From Clostridia bacterium (GTDB taxonomy: Bacteria > Bacillota > Clostridia > Christensenellales > CAG-138): 64,000 nucleotides of DNA. Shown here piece after piece: positions 8,382 to 15,796 of the stretch. The number at the start of each line of letters is the position of its first letter. Within the stretch, counting starts at the first letter, position 1. The notes beneath the pieces are model-generated. The model made no database searches, had not been told where the DNA came from, and saw nothing but the letters and a program-made list of their open reading frames with translations. Position numbers and translations under genes: made by a program. Where the stretch lies: contig JAFWMS010000021.1 in the NCBI GenBank assembly GCA_017545535.1, positions 193,399 to 257,398 of the forward strand, in the 5' to 3' direction.

Positions 8382-8933
8382 TTAAAAACCGTATTGTTCG
8401 TTCAAGCTCTCTCTGGCCCATTCCAGGACCTCGAAGCTATTGAGCGGGATCTCATCCCCCAAAGCTTCCCTCATCTCCCGTGTGTCCAGGTGGACCAGAT
8501 CGCCACCGGGCAAACTGTGTTCAAAAAGGATATCGACGTCGGGGCATCCTTGGATCAGGCTGACCAGGGTGGATACCACGTCCCCAAGGGGCGTAAAATC
8601 CATGTGATCCTTGTGGAAAAAGGCGGAGATCACGGTCCCGTGATCCTCAGGGCTCATCTCCCTTGTTTTGGAGGAAAGGGTGAGCTCGCCGCCGGTCTGC
8701 TCCGCAGCCAGCTTAAACAGCGGGATCCCCATGCCCACCTTCCGGGTCTTGCGGGTGGTGGAAAAAGGGTCCATCACCGTGGCCAGGAATTCCGGGGTCA
8801 TGCCCTTGCCGTCGTCCTCAATGGTGATCCGCAGCGTGTCCTCCGTTTCAGCCAACAGGATCTTGACGAGCGTGGCCTGAGCGGAGATCGAATTCTGCAC
8901 GATATCCAAGATGTTCAGGGACAGTTCCTTCAT
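8382..8933 (-). CDS. GHKL-type ATP-binding protein in hydrogenase operon
   Basis: A 183-residue protein whose first 110 residues are a histidine-kinase-type ATP-binding (HATPase_c) domain. The N box lies at LNILDIVQNSISA, the G1 box at EDDGKGM and the G2 region at RKVGMGIPLFK. There is no sensor, membrane segment or phosphoacceptor His domain, and the last 70 residues (FEHSLPGGDLVHLD) match nothing I know. Its ATG overlaps the stop of the PHP gene by ATGA, implying translational coupling. A stand-alone ATPase of this kind could phosphorylate another operon product or be an anti-sigma-like switch. The substrate is unknown. Confidence 0.8.
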   Translation of the reverse strand: MKELSLNILDIVQNSISAQATLVKILLAETEDTLRITIEDDGKGMTPEFLATVMDPFSTTRKTRKVGMGIPLFKLAAEQTGGELTLSSKTREMSPEDHGTVISAFFHKDHMDFTPLGDVVSTLVSLIQGCPDVDILFEHSLPGGDLVHLDTREMREALGDEIPLNSFEVLEWARESLNEQYGF

Positions 8934-9649
8934 GCTTTCTTCTCCAGTAGCGCAAAGAGAGCTTTTCGCACGGCCTCCTCCCCATCCTCCGGGGAAACCT
9001 CCAGATGGACGCAGAAGCTGCTGTCGCTGATCTCCCACAGCCTGTGAGCGTCGGAGGATACCAGTATCCGCCGTCCTCCCGCCAGCTCCCGCTTGTCCTC
9101 GTCATGGACCTCGGCCAAGGTGAACACCGGCTTTTCCGGGAAGAAGCCCAGAATAGCCAGCAGCCCGTTGGCCTCCCGGTCGATGTGGGCCGGATAGCAG
9201 ACCCCGCCCATGGACCGGACCAGCTCCGCCCCTTCCTCCAGGGTGAGAGACGTGGCCGCGGGAAGGAACCAGGGATCGTTCCCGATGGGAACGTCCTCCT
9301 CCCCCATGATTACCTGCTCTCCGAAGATGGCAGGCTTGTTGGGGATCTTCATCCGACGGTCCATCACCGCTTCGTCGAAGGCAAGAGCCGTTTCCAGCTC
9401 CGGGAACAAGCAGACCATGTGGACGTCCTCCGCCGTGGTGAGCTCCATGCCCGGGACGGGCACGATGCCGTAGGCACGGCAGGCCGCGAAGAAGGCTGGA
9501 CAGTTCTTGGCCGTGTTGTGATCCGTCAGCGCCATGATCTTCAATCCGTTCAGATACCCCATCCCCGCGATGTTGCAGGGGGTCATATCCTCCTCTCCGC
9601 AGGGGGAAAGGCAGGAATGGATGTGAAGATCGACGGCGAAGGCGTTCAT
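8930..9649 (-). CDS. PHP-domain metal-dependent phosphoesterase
   Basis: A 239-residue PHP (polymerase and histidinol phosphatase) domain. The metal ligands are visible: DLHIHSCLSPCG near residue 8, LTDHNTA near 47, a conserved E in PGMEL near 72, PAHIDRE near 160 and SSDAH near 205. Related proteins hydrolyse phosphomonoesters or 3',5'-bisphosphates. I use ATG at 9649, which overlaps the preceding stop as ATGA; a GTG at 9676 is possible but has no ribosome site. It lies between a DRTGG gene and a GHKL gene, which points to a signalling phosphatase role, but this is inference. Confidence 0.85.
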   Translation of the reverse strand: MNAFAVDLHIHSCLSPCGEEDMTPCNIAGMGYLNGLKIMALTDHNTAKNCPAFFAACRAYGIVPVPGMELTTAEDVHMVCLFPELETALAFDEAVMDRRMKIPNKPAIFGEQVIMGEEDVPIGNDPWFLPAATSLTLEEGAELVRSMGGVCYPAHIDREANGLLAILGFFPEKPVFTLAEVHDEDKRELAGGRRILVSSDAHRLWEISDSSFCVHLEVSPEDGEEAVRKALFALLEKKA

Positions 9650-9972
9650 GCGAGCAAAGGAGCGACCTTCGCGCACAGCTCAAAGACCGACAGGGGTGAG
9701 CTGTAGAAGTTTAGTCCGTTCTCCTCTGCCGCCTCCATGGCCGCCGGATCCGGCGTCACGTCCTCGGCAAAGATGACCATGGCGGCGTCCGTCAGCGAAC
9801 ACACAGCCGGCACGTTCCGATTGGACATGATGGTGATCCAGCAGTCGCCGCTCTGGGCACGGCCCATGACCCAACTGAGCAGGTCGCCGGCATAGCCGCC
9901 GGTCACTTCCCTGTCCTCAGCCTCGTGCAAAGGGGTGAGGCCCAATGCGTCTCTGATCTCGAACACGGTCAT
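9646..9972 (-). CDS. DRTGG-domain protein (first of two in operon)
   Basis: A 108-residue protein made of a single DRTGG-type domain (AEDREVTGGYAGDLLSWVMGRAQSGDCWITI replaces the DRTGG consensus with DREVTGGYAGD). DRTGG domains occur in BioD-like Pta proteins and with CBS pairs, where they are thought to bind a ligand. It shares the domain with the gene at 11713-12051. ATG at 9972 overlaps the preceding stop (ATGA). Ligand unknown; sensory or scaffold role inferred from context. Confidence 0.78.
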   Translation of the reverse strand: MTVFEIRDALGLTPLHEAEDREVTGGYAGDLLSWVMGRAQSGDCWITIMSNRNVPAVCSLTDAAMVIFAEDVTPDPAAMEAAEENGLNFYSSPLSVFELCAKVAPLLA

Positions 9973-11258
9973 TGCTTCTTCTCCATTTCGCTCATCAGGT
10001 TCTTCAACCGCTCCCGCATGTGGACGATGCACTCATCGATATTTGCGTCACCCTTGACCACATCCTCCGCAAAGGCGCGGCAGGTAGGTGCGCCGCAGGA
10101 GCCGCAGTCCAGGGCAGGCAGGCTCTCGTTGATGTTCTCGATGTCCGCCATCATGCGAATGGACTCGAACCGGTTCACGTTCAAAGCGGACACGTTGGAG
10201 AAGGTGGCCGGTTTCACGGTCATGATCTCCTCGGGAACGTCCACATTGCCGCTCTGCCGGGGCACATGGTTGAGACTCACCGGCATATACCGGCGCAGAG
10301 TCTGCAAACGGACCTGAGCGATGTAGGGGTTTTCCACCGTGAGCACACCGCCCACGCATCCGCCGTTGCAGGCATCCAGTTCGGCAAAATCCACACTGGG
10401 GAAGCTGCCCATCTCGATGCTGTCCAACACGCGGATCACGTTGTCGATGCCGTCGGCAGCCAGGTATCTGTCGTTCATCAGCGCGGAGCCCTCTCCGCCC
10501 GACGATGCCCAGCCGAGGCCGATCATGCCGCTTTCGCTGGTGGTCTTGGGGGTGCTCTTCGGTTGGATGGCGTTCAGGAGCTTGAAATAAACCTCGCTGA
10601 TGGCCACCACATAATCTACACAGGGCTCTTCGTCCGCTCTGTCGGTGTTCTTCACCCAGCTGAACTTAGCAGGGCAGGGGCTGATGAATACGGTCTTGAT
10701 GTCCTCTTTCTTAAGCTCCGGATGCTTTTTGAGGGCTTCCTCCTTCGCCATCCGCCCAGCTAACTCGATAGGCGGCATAAGGGGGATCACATGGTCGATC
10801 AGGGATGGGAAACGGATGCTGATGAGACGCACCACCACCGGACAGGCGGAACTGATGGCTGGACGGGGAATGTCGGGACGCTTCATGTATCGCCGGGTGT
10901 ATTCGGTGATGATCTCCGCACAGCGGGACACCTCGAACACATCGTTGAAGCCCATGTCGAGCAGGCCCTGAAGCACATAATCCACGTCCGTTACGTTGAC
11001 GAACTGGCCAAAGAGCGACGGCGCAGGCAACGCGATCAGATACTTGGAACGATCCAGCGAATCCAGGGAGTCGCAGATGGCCCGCTTTGCCTGATAGGGG
11101 CAGAAGCGGATGCATTCCCCGCAGTCGATGCACTGGACGGCATTGATGACGGCGTGCCCGTCCCGGATACGGATAGCTTCGGTAGGGCAGCGCCGCAAGC
11201 AATGGGTGCAGCCCTTGCACTTTTCCCTATCCAGTGAAACGGAGTGCCTGTATTCCAT
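9969..11258 (-). CDS. Sensory-type [FeFe]-hydrogenase H-cluster protein (HydS/HfsB-like)
   Basis: A 429-residue protein with two N-terminal [4Fe-4S] motifs (C14/17/20/24 and C43/46/49/53), then an H-cluster-like domain, then a C-terminal Fe-S domain of PF04060 type (C385, C388, C393, C410). The four H-cluster-type cysteines remain: SSAC139P, SPC195PAK, C297 and C301 in DACNGGC. The catalytic proton-relay cysteine is Ala138, and the long GGGxP loop is altered to GGVLTV. These changes are typical of hydrogenase-like proteins used as H2 or redox sensors rather than catalysts. It lacks the PAS or kinase domain seen in many sensory homologues. Flanking ATPase and DRTGG genes may carry the output. 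Confidence 0.85.
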   Translation of the reverse strand: MEYRHSVSLDREKCKGCTHCLRRCPTEAIRIRDGHAVINAVQCIDCGECIRFCPYQAKRAICDSLDSLDRSKYLIALPAPSLFGQFVNVTDVDYVLQGLLDMGFNDVFEVSRCAEIITEYTRRYMKRPDIPRPAISSACPVVVRLISIRFPSLIDHVIPLMPPIELAGRMAKEEALKKHPELKKEDIKTVFISPCPAKFSWVKNTDRADEEPCVDYVVAISEVYFKLLNAIQPKSTPKTTSESGMIGLGWASSGGEGSALMNDRYLAADGIDNVIRVLDSIEMGSFPSVDFAELDACNGGCVGGVLTVENPYIAQVRLQTLRRYMPVSLNHVPRQSGNVDVPEEIMTVKPATFSNVSALNVNRFESIRMMADIENINESLPALDCGSCGAPTCRAFAEDVVKGDANIDECIVHMRERLKNLMSEMEKKQ

Positions 11259-11279
11259 GCCTTTCCTTTTTCCTTTCGG

Positions 11280-11708
11280 TTACTTGTTGAAGAAACCCAG
11301 CTCTATGGTCGTTCCCTGGCCGACCACGGTATCCAGCTTGAAGGTGTCGGTGAACCGCTTCATGTTGGGCAGCCCCATGCCGGCGCCGAATCCCAGGGCG
11401 CGCACGTTGTCCGGCGCGGTGGAATATCCTTCCTGCATGGCCTGTTCCACATCCTTGATGCCTGGACCGGTGTCCTTCAAAACGATCCGGATGCTTTCGT
11501 CGTCCACATACACGTCGGCGTCGCCGCCGTTGGCATGGATGACCATGTTGATCTCTCCCTCGTACATGGCGATGGAGACCCGACGGATCATCTCAGGGGA
11601 GCATCCCAGTTGTCGCAGCAGGCGCTTGACCTTGACGGAGGCTTCTCCGGCAGAGGTGAAGTTTCCGCCATCCACTGTGTAATGCACATGCAATGGTTCT
11701 GCGCTCAT
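11280..11708 (-). CDS. RsbW-like anti-sigma/serine-kinase ATPase
   Basis: A 142-residue single-domain HATPase of the RsbW/SpoIIAB class. The N box reads MYEGEINMVIHA, the G1 box KDTGPGI and the G2 box FGAGMGLPNMKRF. In partner-switching systems such proteins phosphorylate an anti-sigma antagonist or hold a sigma factor, but no STAS antagonist or sigma gene is present in this operon. The start ATG at 11708 has AGGTGAT upstream; the preceding DRTGG gene ends 5 bp earlier. Confidence 0.83.
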   Translation of the reverse strand: MSAEPLHVHYTVDGGNFTSAGEASVKVKRLLRQLGCSPEMIRRVSIAMYEGEINMVIHANGGDADVYVDDESIRIVLKDTGPGIKDVEQAMQEGYSTAPDNVRALGFGAGMGLPNMKRFTDTFKLDTVVGQGTTIELGFFNK

Positions 11709-11712
11709 GGGA

Positions 11713-12051
11713 TCACCTGTGCAGTCCCGCTTCGTAAAGCCTCCCGCTCGCTTCATACATGGTGAGCGCGGTGGCCAAAACGGCGATGTGGCTCAGCTTT
11801 GCAAGCTCCACGACCTCGTCTGCAGGCGCCTTCCCACGAACGAAAAGGATGCAGCTCATGTCCAGCATCAGCGCGGTGCGAACGGCCTGGGGATTGTTGA
11901 GGCCCGTGAGGAGCAGCGCCTGATCCTGCGCGTAGGCAAGAACGTCGCTCATCATGTCACTGCTGAACGCGGAATCGATATCCAAGTCCAGCATGTCCTC
12001 TCCCGTATACACCTTTGCACCGACCAAACGGGCGACTTCGTCTAATCTCAT
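11713..12051 (-). CDS. DRTGG-domain protein (second of two in operon)
   Basis: A 112-residue single-domain protein resembling the DRTGG protein at 9646-9972 (LDLDIDSAFSSDMMSDVLAY at the motif, then a LSHIAVLAT strand near the C-terminus). The motif is more divergent here, so ligand binding may differ between the two copies. It follows hydC by 7 bp and precedes the RsbW-like ATPase by 4 bp, mirroring the DRTGG-PHP-GHKL order downstream. Confidence 0.72.
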   Translation of the reverse strand: MRLDEVARLVGAKVYTGEDMLDLDIDSAFSSDMMSDVLAYAQDQALLLTGLNNPQAVRTALMLDMSCILFVRGKAPADEVVELAKLSHIAVLATALTMYEASGRLYEAGLHR

Positions 12052-12058
12052 AGCAGTG

Positions 12059-12559
12059 TTATTCTGCGCGCACCTTATCGATGATACCCTTCACATCGGC
12101 GGGGACCAACCGGCCGTAAACCTGATCGTCGATCATCATGACCGGCGCGAGGCCGCAACAGCCGAGGCAGCGGGCGGCTTCCAGGGTGAACATGCCGTCC
12201 GGTGTGGTGTGACCGGCACCGACGCCCAGGACCTTTTCCAGCTCATCCAGGATGTCCTGAGACCCCTTGACGTAGCAGGCCGTGCCCAGGCAAAGGCGGA
12301 TAAGATGCTTTCCCTTGGGCTCCAGGCTGAACCAGGCATAGAAGGTGGAAACGCCGTAGACCTGCTCCAGCGAGCAGCCGAGGCCCTCCGCGATCATCGT
12401 CTGTACCTCAATGGGCAGATACCCATAGATCTCCTGTGCCTGCTGCATCACGGGCATCAGCGCACCGGGCTTTCCCTTTTGATCCGCAATGACCTTTTCG
12501 AGCGCTGCTTTTTGCTCGGCCGTGCCAGTGAACGGAATCGTGGTCTTCGTACTAGTCAT
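12059..12559 (-). CDS. hydC: Hydrogenase NuoE-like [2Fe-2S] subunit (HydC/HndA)
   Basis: A 166-residue NuoE-type thioredoxin-like ferredoxin, the gamma subunit of HydABC. The cluster ligands are CLGTACYVKG near residue 95 and CLGCCGLAPVM near residue 131, and an N-terminal helical region (LMPVMQQAQEIYGYLP) precedes them. The start at 12559 has AGGAGG with 6-nt spacing; an ATG at 12565 would touch that site. First gene of the hydrogenase operon, downstream of the promoter at 12643-12671. Confidence 0.95.
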   Translation of the reverse strand: MTSTKTTIPFTGTAEQKAALEKVIADQKGKPGALMPVMQQAQEIYGYLPIEVQTMIAEGLGCSLEQVYGVSTFYAWFSLEPKGKHLIRLCLGTACYVKGSQDILDELEKVLGVGAGHTTPDGMFTLEAARCLGCCGLAPVMMIDDQVYGRLVPADVKGIIDKVRAE

Positions 12560-12642
12560 ACACATCCTCCTTTTAGAATTGTATCGGTCAAACTTCCGCT
12601 GGGTCAGTCGATACATGTATAAATGCATACAGACCCAGATAT

Positions 12643-12689
12643 ATTTTATCACAAAGAATCCAGCTTGCCAATAGATTAGCATCTGCTAA
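12643..12689 (-). promoter_or_regulatory. Hydrogenase operon promoter with adjacent inverted repeat
   Basis: On the minus strand TTGGCA (12666-12671) and TAAAAT (12643-12648) are 17 bp apart. A perfect inverted repeat TTAGCA-TC-TGCTAA (12676-12689) ends 4 bp upstream of the -35, which is a plausible operator position. It does not match the usual Rex half-sites. The 5' leader of about 80 nt holds nothing else I recognise. Confidence 0.7.
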
Positions 12690-12763
12690 CTTGCATTTTT
12701 GCAGGAAACATTTCACATGAAAGGAATAATAAAAAAAATTGAATTGATCCAGAAATAATGCTT

Positions 12764-12792
12764 TGAAAATGCCTAAAGATGGAGTATACTAT
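12764..12792 (+). promoter_or_regulatory. Promoter for the SH3-domain protein
   Basis: TTGAAA (12764-12769) with TACTAT (12787-12792) at 17 bp; an overlapping TATACT at 12785 is an alternative. The surrounding stretch is A-rich. Confidence 0.65.
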
Positions 12793-12828
12793 ATGTAAAC
12801 ATAAAAACGAACAGAAAGAAGGCTGCCT

Positions 12829-13635
12829 ATGTCCAAGCGAAAAAAACTGATCATCACCCGGGAAGGGTATATATTTTTAGCCGCTGTAGGCGTGTTGCTG
12901 CTCGCTCTCATCATCGTCGCCGTCGCTACGAAGGGCTTCGGAGCCTGCAACAAAAAGGCCGCCGCCGCCCCCAGCGCCTCCCCCGCTGCTTCGGAGTATC
13001 ACCCGGCGCCCACGGCAGCACCCACGGAAACGCCCGAGGTGATCGAACCCACGGATACGCCGGAACCCGAAGAAACGCCTGACCCGGACGCCACCGAGGC
13101 GCCCACCCCCACGCCGGTCTTGGAGACCGATCCGGACGCCCTTTTGGAGCCCACGGCGGAGATGATCGCCGGCGCAGCCCAGGGCCAGTTGACCAAGAGT
13201 GGCGTGAACATGCGGCAGGGCCCCAGCACCAACACTCCCATCATCGCTACGGGGCTGCGGAGCGGCACCAAGCTCACCGTTTACTGTGAGGACGGGGACT
13301 TCTATTTCCTGTTGGTGAACGAAACCAAGAAATACGGCTATATCGCCAAGAAGTTCGTGAAGCTCCTCTCCCCCTTGGGCGAGGTCTCCAATGGCAGCGA
13401 CCAGCCGGAGGGAACTGTCCGCGGCACCATCTCCTCCAGCAACCTGGCCATTCGGGAAGGTCCGGCGGTGACCAATAAGTCCCTTGGTCAGTATTATGAG
13501 GGGAAACTGGTCTACATCTACTATCAGGAGGGTGACTATTACTACGTGATGGTGGCCGGGACTGACGTGAAGGGCTATATGTCCGCCCAGTTCATCAAGG
13601 TGGAGGAAGGCAAGACCGTGCCTCCGAAGGAATAA
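12829..13635 (+). CDS. Membrane-anchored protein with two bacterial SH3 domains
   Basis: A 268-residue envelope protein. One membrane helix (residues about 14-34) follows a basic N-terminus, then a Pro/Thr/Glu-rich linker of roughly 70 residues, then two SH3b domains (about 120-180 and 200-262). Each has the GVNMRQGPS / LAIREGPA start typical of SH3_3 domains, which bind peptidoglycan or other wall components. No catalytic domain is present, so it is probably a structural or targeting protein at the cell surface. It is transcribed away from the hydrogenase operon and ends at a bidirectional terminator. Confidence 0.85.
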   Translation: MSKRKKLIITREGYIFLAAVGVLLLALIIVAVATKGFGACNKKAAAAPSASPAASEYHPAPTAAPTETPEVIEPTDTPEPEETPDPDATEAPTPTPVLETDPDALLEPTAEMIAGAAQGQLTKSGVNMRQGPSTNTPIIATGLRSGTKLTVYCEDGDFYFLLVNETKKYGYIAKKFVKLLSPLGEVSNGSDQPEGTVRGTISSSNLAIREGPAVTNKSLGQYYEGKLVYIYYQEGDYYYVMVAGTDVKGYMSAQFIKVEEGKTVPPKE

Positions 13636-13655
13636 TTCCCCCATATTCGTTAAGA

Positions 13656-13682
13656 AAAAGCCCCTCGTGCTGAGGGGCTTTT
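13656..13682. terminator. Bidirectional terminator
   Basis: A stem AAAGCCCCTC / GAGGGGCTTT with loop GTGCT and flanking A- and T-runs separates two convergent genes. Confidence 0.92.
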
Positions 13683-13685
13683 GTG

Positions 13686-14495
13686 TTACTCCATATCCTC
13701 TTCGGATCCTTCCGTCCCGGAAGCCGGCCTGTTTTTTTCCGTGACAGGGCCGGTGAACAGCGGGTGGTCGTATCGAAGGCGCATCCGATCCCACAGACCG
13801 TACTTCTCCGTGTTGGAGATGGCGTGGATCAACTTCTCCTCCACGTCGGGGACCAGGGTGGCCAGGTATCGGATCAAGTCCTTGGCTTCCTCTCGCTTAG
13901 TGTGCCCCGCCGCCGGACAGTTGGCCTTTTGCACGGGCAGCTCCCGCTGCCTGGCCACCGAAAGAGCGTACTTCTCCGGCAGGAACACCAGCGGGCGGAT
14001 AACCGTCACGTCGGAACGGGATAGATAGGTCACCGGAGCAAAGGTGTTGACCCTGCCTTCATACAACAGGCTCATAAAGAAGGTCTCGATCACGTCCTCA
14101 CGATTATGTCCCAGAGCCACCTTGTTGCATCCCCGCGCCCGGGCAGCGTTGTTGAGGGCGCCCCGTCGAAGCTTGGCGCACAGCGCGCAGGGGCTCTTCT
14201 CCTGACGGATGTTGAAGACCACGTCCCCGATATCCGTTTTGATGAGGGAATAGTCCATGCCGATGCGCTTCGCAAAGGCGGTGACCGCGGACCAGTCCTG
14301 CTCCACGATGCCCAGATCCAGGCTAACGGCGCACACCTCGAACCTGGTTTTAGAAAACCGCTTATAGAGCTGCAGCGCATCCATCAGCAGCAGAGAATCC
14401 TTGCCGCCGGATACGCCAATGCATACCTTGTCCCCGTCCTCAAACAGATGATACCGCTCGTCCGCCCGACGGATGCTGCCCAAAACTCGTTTCAT
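13686..14495 (-). CDS. ttcA: tRNA 2-thiocytidine biosynthesis protein TtcA-type
   Basis: A 269-residue PP-loop ATPase of the TtcA/TtuA family, which thiolates tRNA (s2C32) using a [4Fe-4S] cluster. The PP-loop SGGKDSLLLMDAL is near residue 29. The cysteines CALC near residue 104 and a third Cys in QKANCPAAGHTKR near 195 match the cluster ligands, and GHNREDVIETFFM is the family motif. The acidic C-terminal tail is extra. Start at 14495 has AAGGAAAGG upstream. TilS is excluded by the cysteine pattern. Confidence 0.88.
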   Translation of the reverse strand: MKRVLGSIRRADERYHLFEDGDKVCIGVSGGKDSLLLMDALQLYKRFSKTRFEVCAVSLDLGIVEQDWSAVTAFAKRIGMDYSLIKTDIGDVVFNIRQEKSPCALCAKLRRGALNNAARARGCNKVALGHNREDVIETFFMSLLYEGRVNTFAPVTYLSRSDVTVIRPLVFLPEKYALSVARQRELPVQKANCPAAGHTKREEAKDLIRYLATLVPDVEEKLIHAISNTEKYGLWDRMRLRYDHPLFTGPVTEKNRPASGTEGSEEDME

Positions 14496-14616
14496 GCTTT
14501 TGCCCTTTCCTTCGATTTTTCAAGTATACACACATGAAAAGGCACTGTAAAGAAAAAAGTCGGGATGTTATGAATTTGTCAATTTTTCATGATCGCCCGC
14601 ATTTTTTGAAAGAACA

Positions 14617-14625
14617 TGGTATACT
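14617..14625 (+). promoter_or_regulatory. Extended -10 promoter for phosphodiester glycosidase gene
   Basis: TGG-TATACT with no clear -35 at the expected distance; about 40 bp before the chosen start. Confidence 0.6.
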
Positions 14626-14664
14626 ATGGAATCAAGCAGTTCAGCGAAAAAGGAGGTGAGGGAC

Positions 14665-15693
14665 ATGAAAGCAGCGCGAAGGGATGCTATCCTTTTGTTC
14701 GTTTTGCTGCTGACCGTCATTTTTATGGTCAGCTGCGCCCCGGCGCCCTCCCCTGAAGCGGCAGCGACCGCCTCCCCCGTCCCCACCCGCGTCCCCACTT
14801 TGTATCGCTCCCAAATCGATCCCACCCCCTGCCCAACTCTGCCGGCACCCTTGCTCTATTCGGCCGCGCCTACCGCTGAACCCACCCCGTCGCCTACGCC
14901 CACGCCCCGTCCGGAGGGGCTCCTGGGTGGGAAATACGCCTGGCGGTTCACCGACAAAGAGGTTTTGACCGACCACACCTATTCCAACAGCACCGTCTCC
15001 ATATCCTGGGACATGTATCGGGACGAAATAAGCTACTCCAGCCCCGTCACCTTCTATGTGGCCGACGTGCTGGTCCAGGACGTGACCTCACTGACGACCG
15101 CCTTTGCCAAGGGCCGTTATGAAAAAGGCGGTACCAAGCCCATGGAGGACATCGCGAAAAACAGCAATTCCATCATCGCCATCTCCGGCGACTTCGCCCG
15201 CTGGCACAAGAACGGCATCATTGTGCGTAACGGCGAGGTGTTCCGGAAAATCAAGCATACCTCCGATCTGTGCGTACTGTATAAAAACGGTGTGATGGAG
15301 ACCTACACACCCCGGACGATCTCCGTCCAGGAAGTTCTGGATATGGACCCCTGGCAAAGCTGGCACTTCGGGCCAGAGCTCCTCGACCATGAGGGGCAGC
15401 CTAAGAAAAAGTTTAATACGGAAGTTTGGGGCCGTAATCCCCGTTCCGTCATCGGCTACTACGAACCTGGGCACTACTGTCTGGTGATCGTGGACGGACG
15501 ACAAGGCAAATACTCCCTCGGTCTCAACATGCAGGAGCTGAGCCAGCTCATGTACTCTCTTGGCTGCGTCCGCGCATACAACCTGGACGGCGGCGCCACG
15601 GCCCACATGACCTGGCTCGGAAAGGTAATCAACTCCCCCAGCAAGGATCGAAAGGTCCACGACATCATCTGCATATGCTTCCCTGAAAACTGA
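14665..15693 (+). CDS. Secreted lipoprotein with phosphodiester glycosidase (NAGPA) domain, copy 1
   Basis: A 342-residue predicted lipoprotein. The N-terminus is a hydrophobic signal ending in FMVSC, then a Pro/Thr-rich linker to about residue 85, then a phosphodiester glycosidase domain. Family landmarks are IIAISGDFA near 170, RNPRSVIGY and HYCLVIVDGR near 255-280, and YNLDGGATAHM near 310. NAGPA domains uncover phosphodiester-linked sugars, and in bacteria are tied to wall teichoic acid or glycan turnover. I use ATG 14665, behind AAGGAGG, over an upstream ATG at 14626 that lies on the -10. A paralogue is encoded at 23115-24161. Confidence 0.86.
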   Translation: MKAARRDAILLFVLLLTVIFMVSCAPAPSPEAAATASPVPTRVPTLYRSQIDPTPCPTLPAPLLYSAAPTAEPTPSPTPTPRPEGLLGGKYAWRFTDKEVLTDHTYSNSTVSISWDMYRDEISYSSPVTFYVADVLVQDVTSLTTAFAKGRYEKGGTKPMEDIAKNSNSIIAISGDFARWHKNGIIVRNGEVFRKIKHTSDLCVLYKNGVMETYTPRTISVQEVLDMDPWQSWHFGPELLDHEGQPKKKFNTEVWGRNPRSVIGYYEPGHYCLVIVDGRQGKYSLGLNMQELSQLMYSLGCVRAYNLDGGATAHMTWLGKVINSPSKDRKVHDIICICFPEN

Positions 15694-15702
15694 TTACATA
15701 AG

Positions 15703-15726
15703 CCTGCCCTCTGCAGGTTTTCTTTT
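15703..15726 (+). terminator. Short intrinsic terminator
   Basis: CCTGC / GCAGG stem with 5-nt loop, then TTTTCTTTTT. The stem is only 5-6 bp. Confidence 0.6.
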
Positions 15727-15758
15727 TGGAAAAACCCTGTGCAGGCCCCGCCCGCATG

Positions 15759-15767
15759 TGGTATACT
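15759..15767 (+). promoter_or_regulatory. Extended -10 promoter for rmuC
   Basis: TGG-TATACT 30 bp before the rmuC start; no convincing -35. Confidence 0.6.
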
Positions 15768-15796
15768 GTTTTCAATACATGAACGGAGGCATATCC

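Noticed and set aside
4152..8443. Long plus-strand open frames across hydA and hydB
   Set aside because: They are the complement of the GC-rich hydrogenase genes, give His/Gly/Leu-rich nonsense proteins and have no ribosome sites.
12676..12689. Rex operator at the hydrogenase promoter
   Set aside because: The half-sites (TTAGCA/TGCTAA, 2-bp centre) do not match TTGTTAA-N4-TTAACAA; it is kept only as an unassigned inverted repeat.
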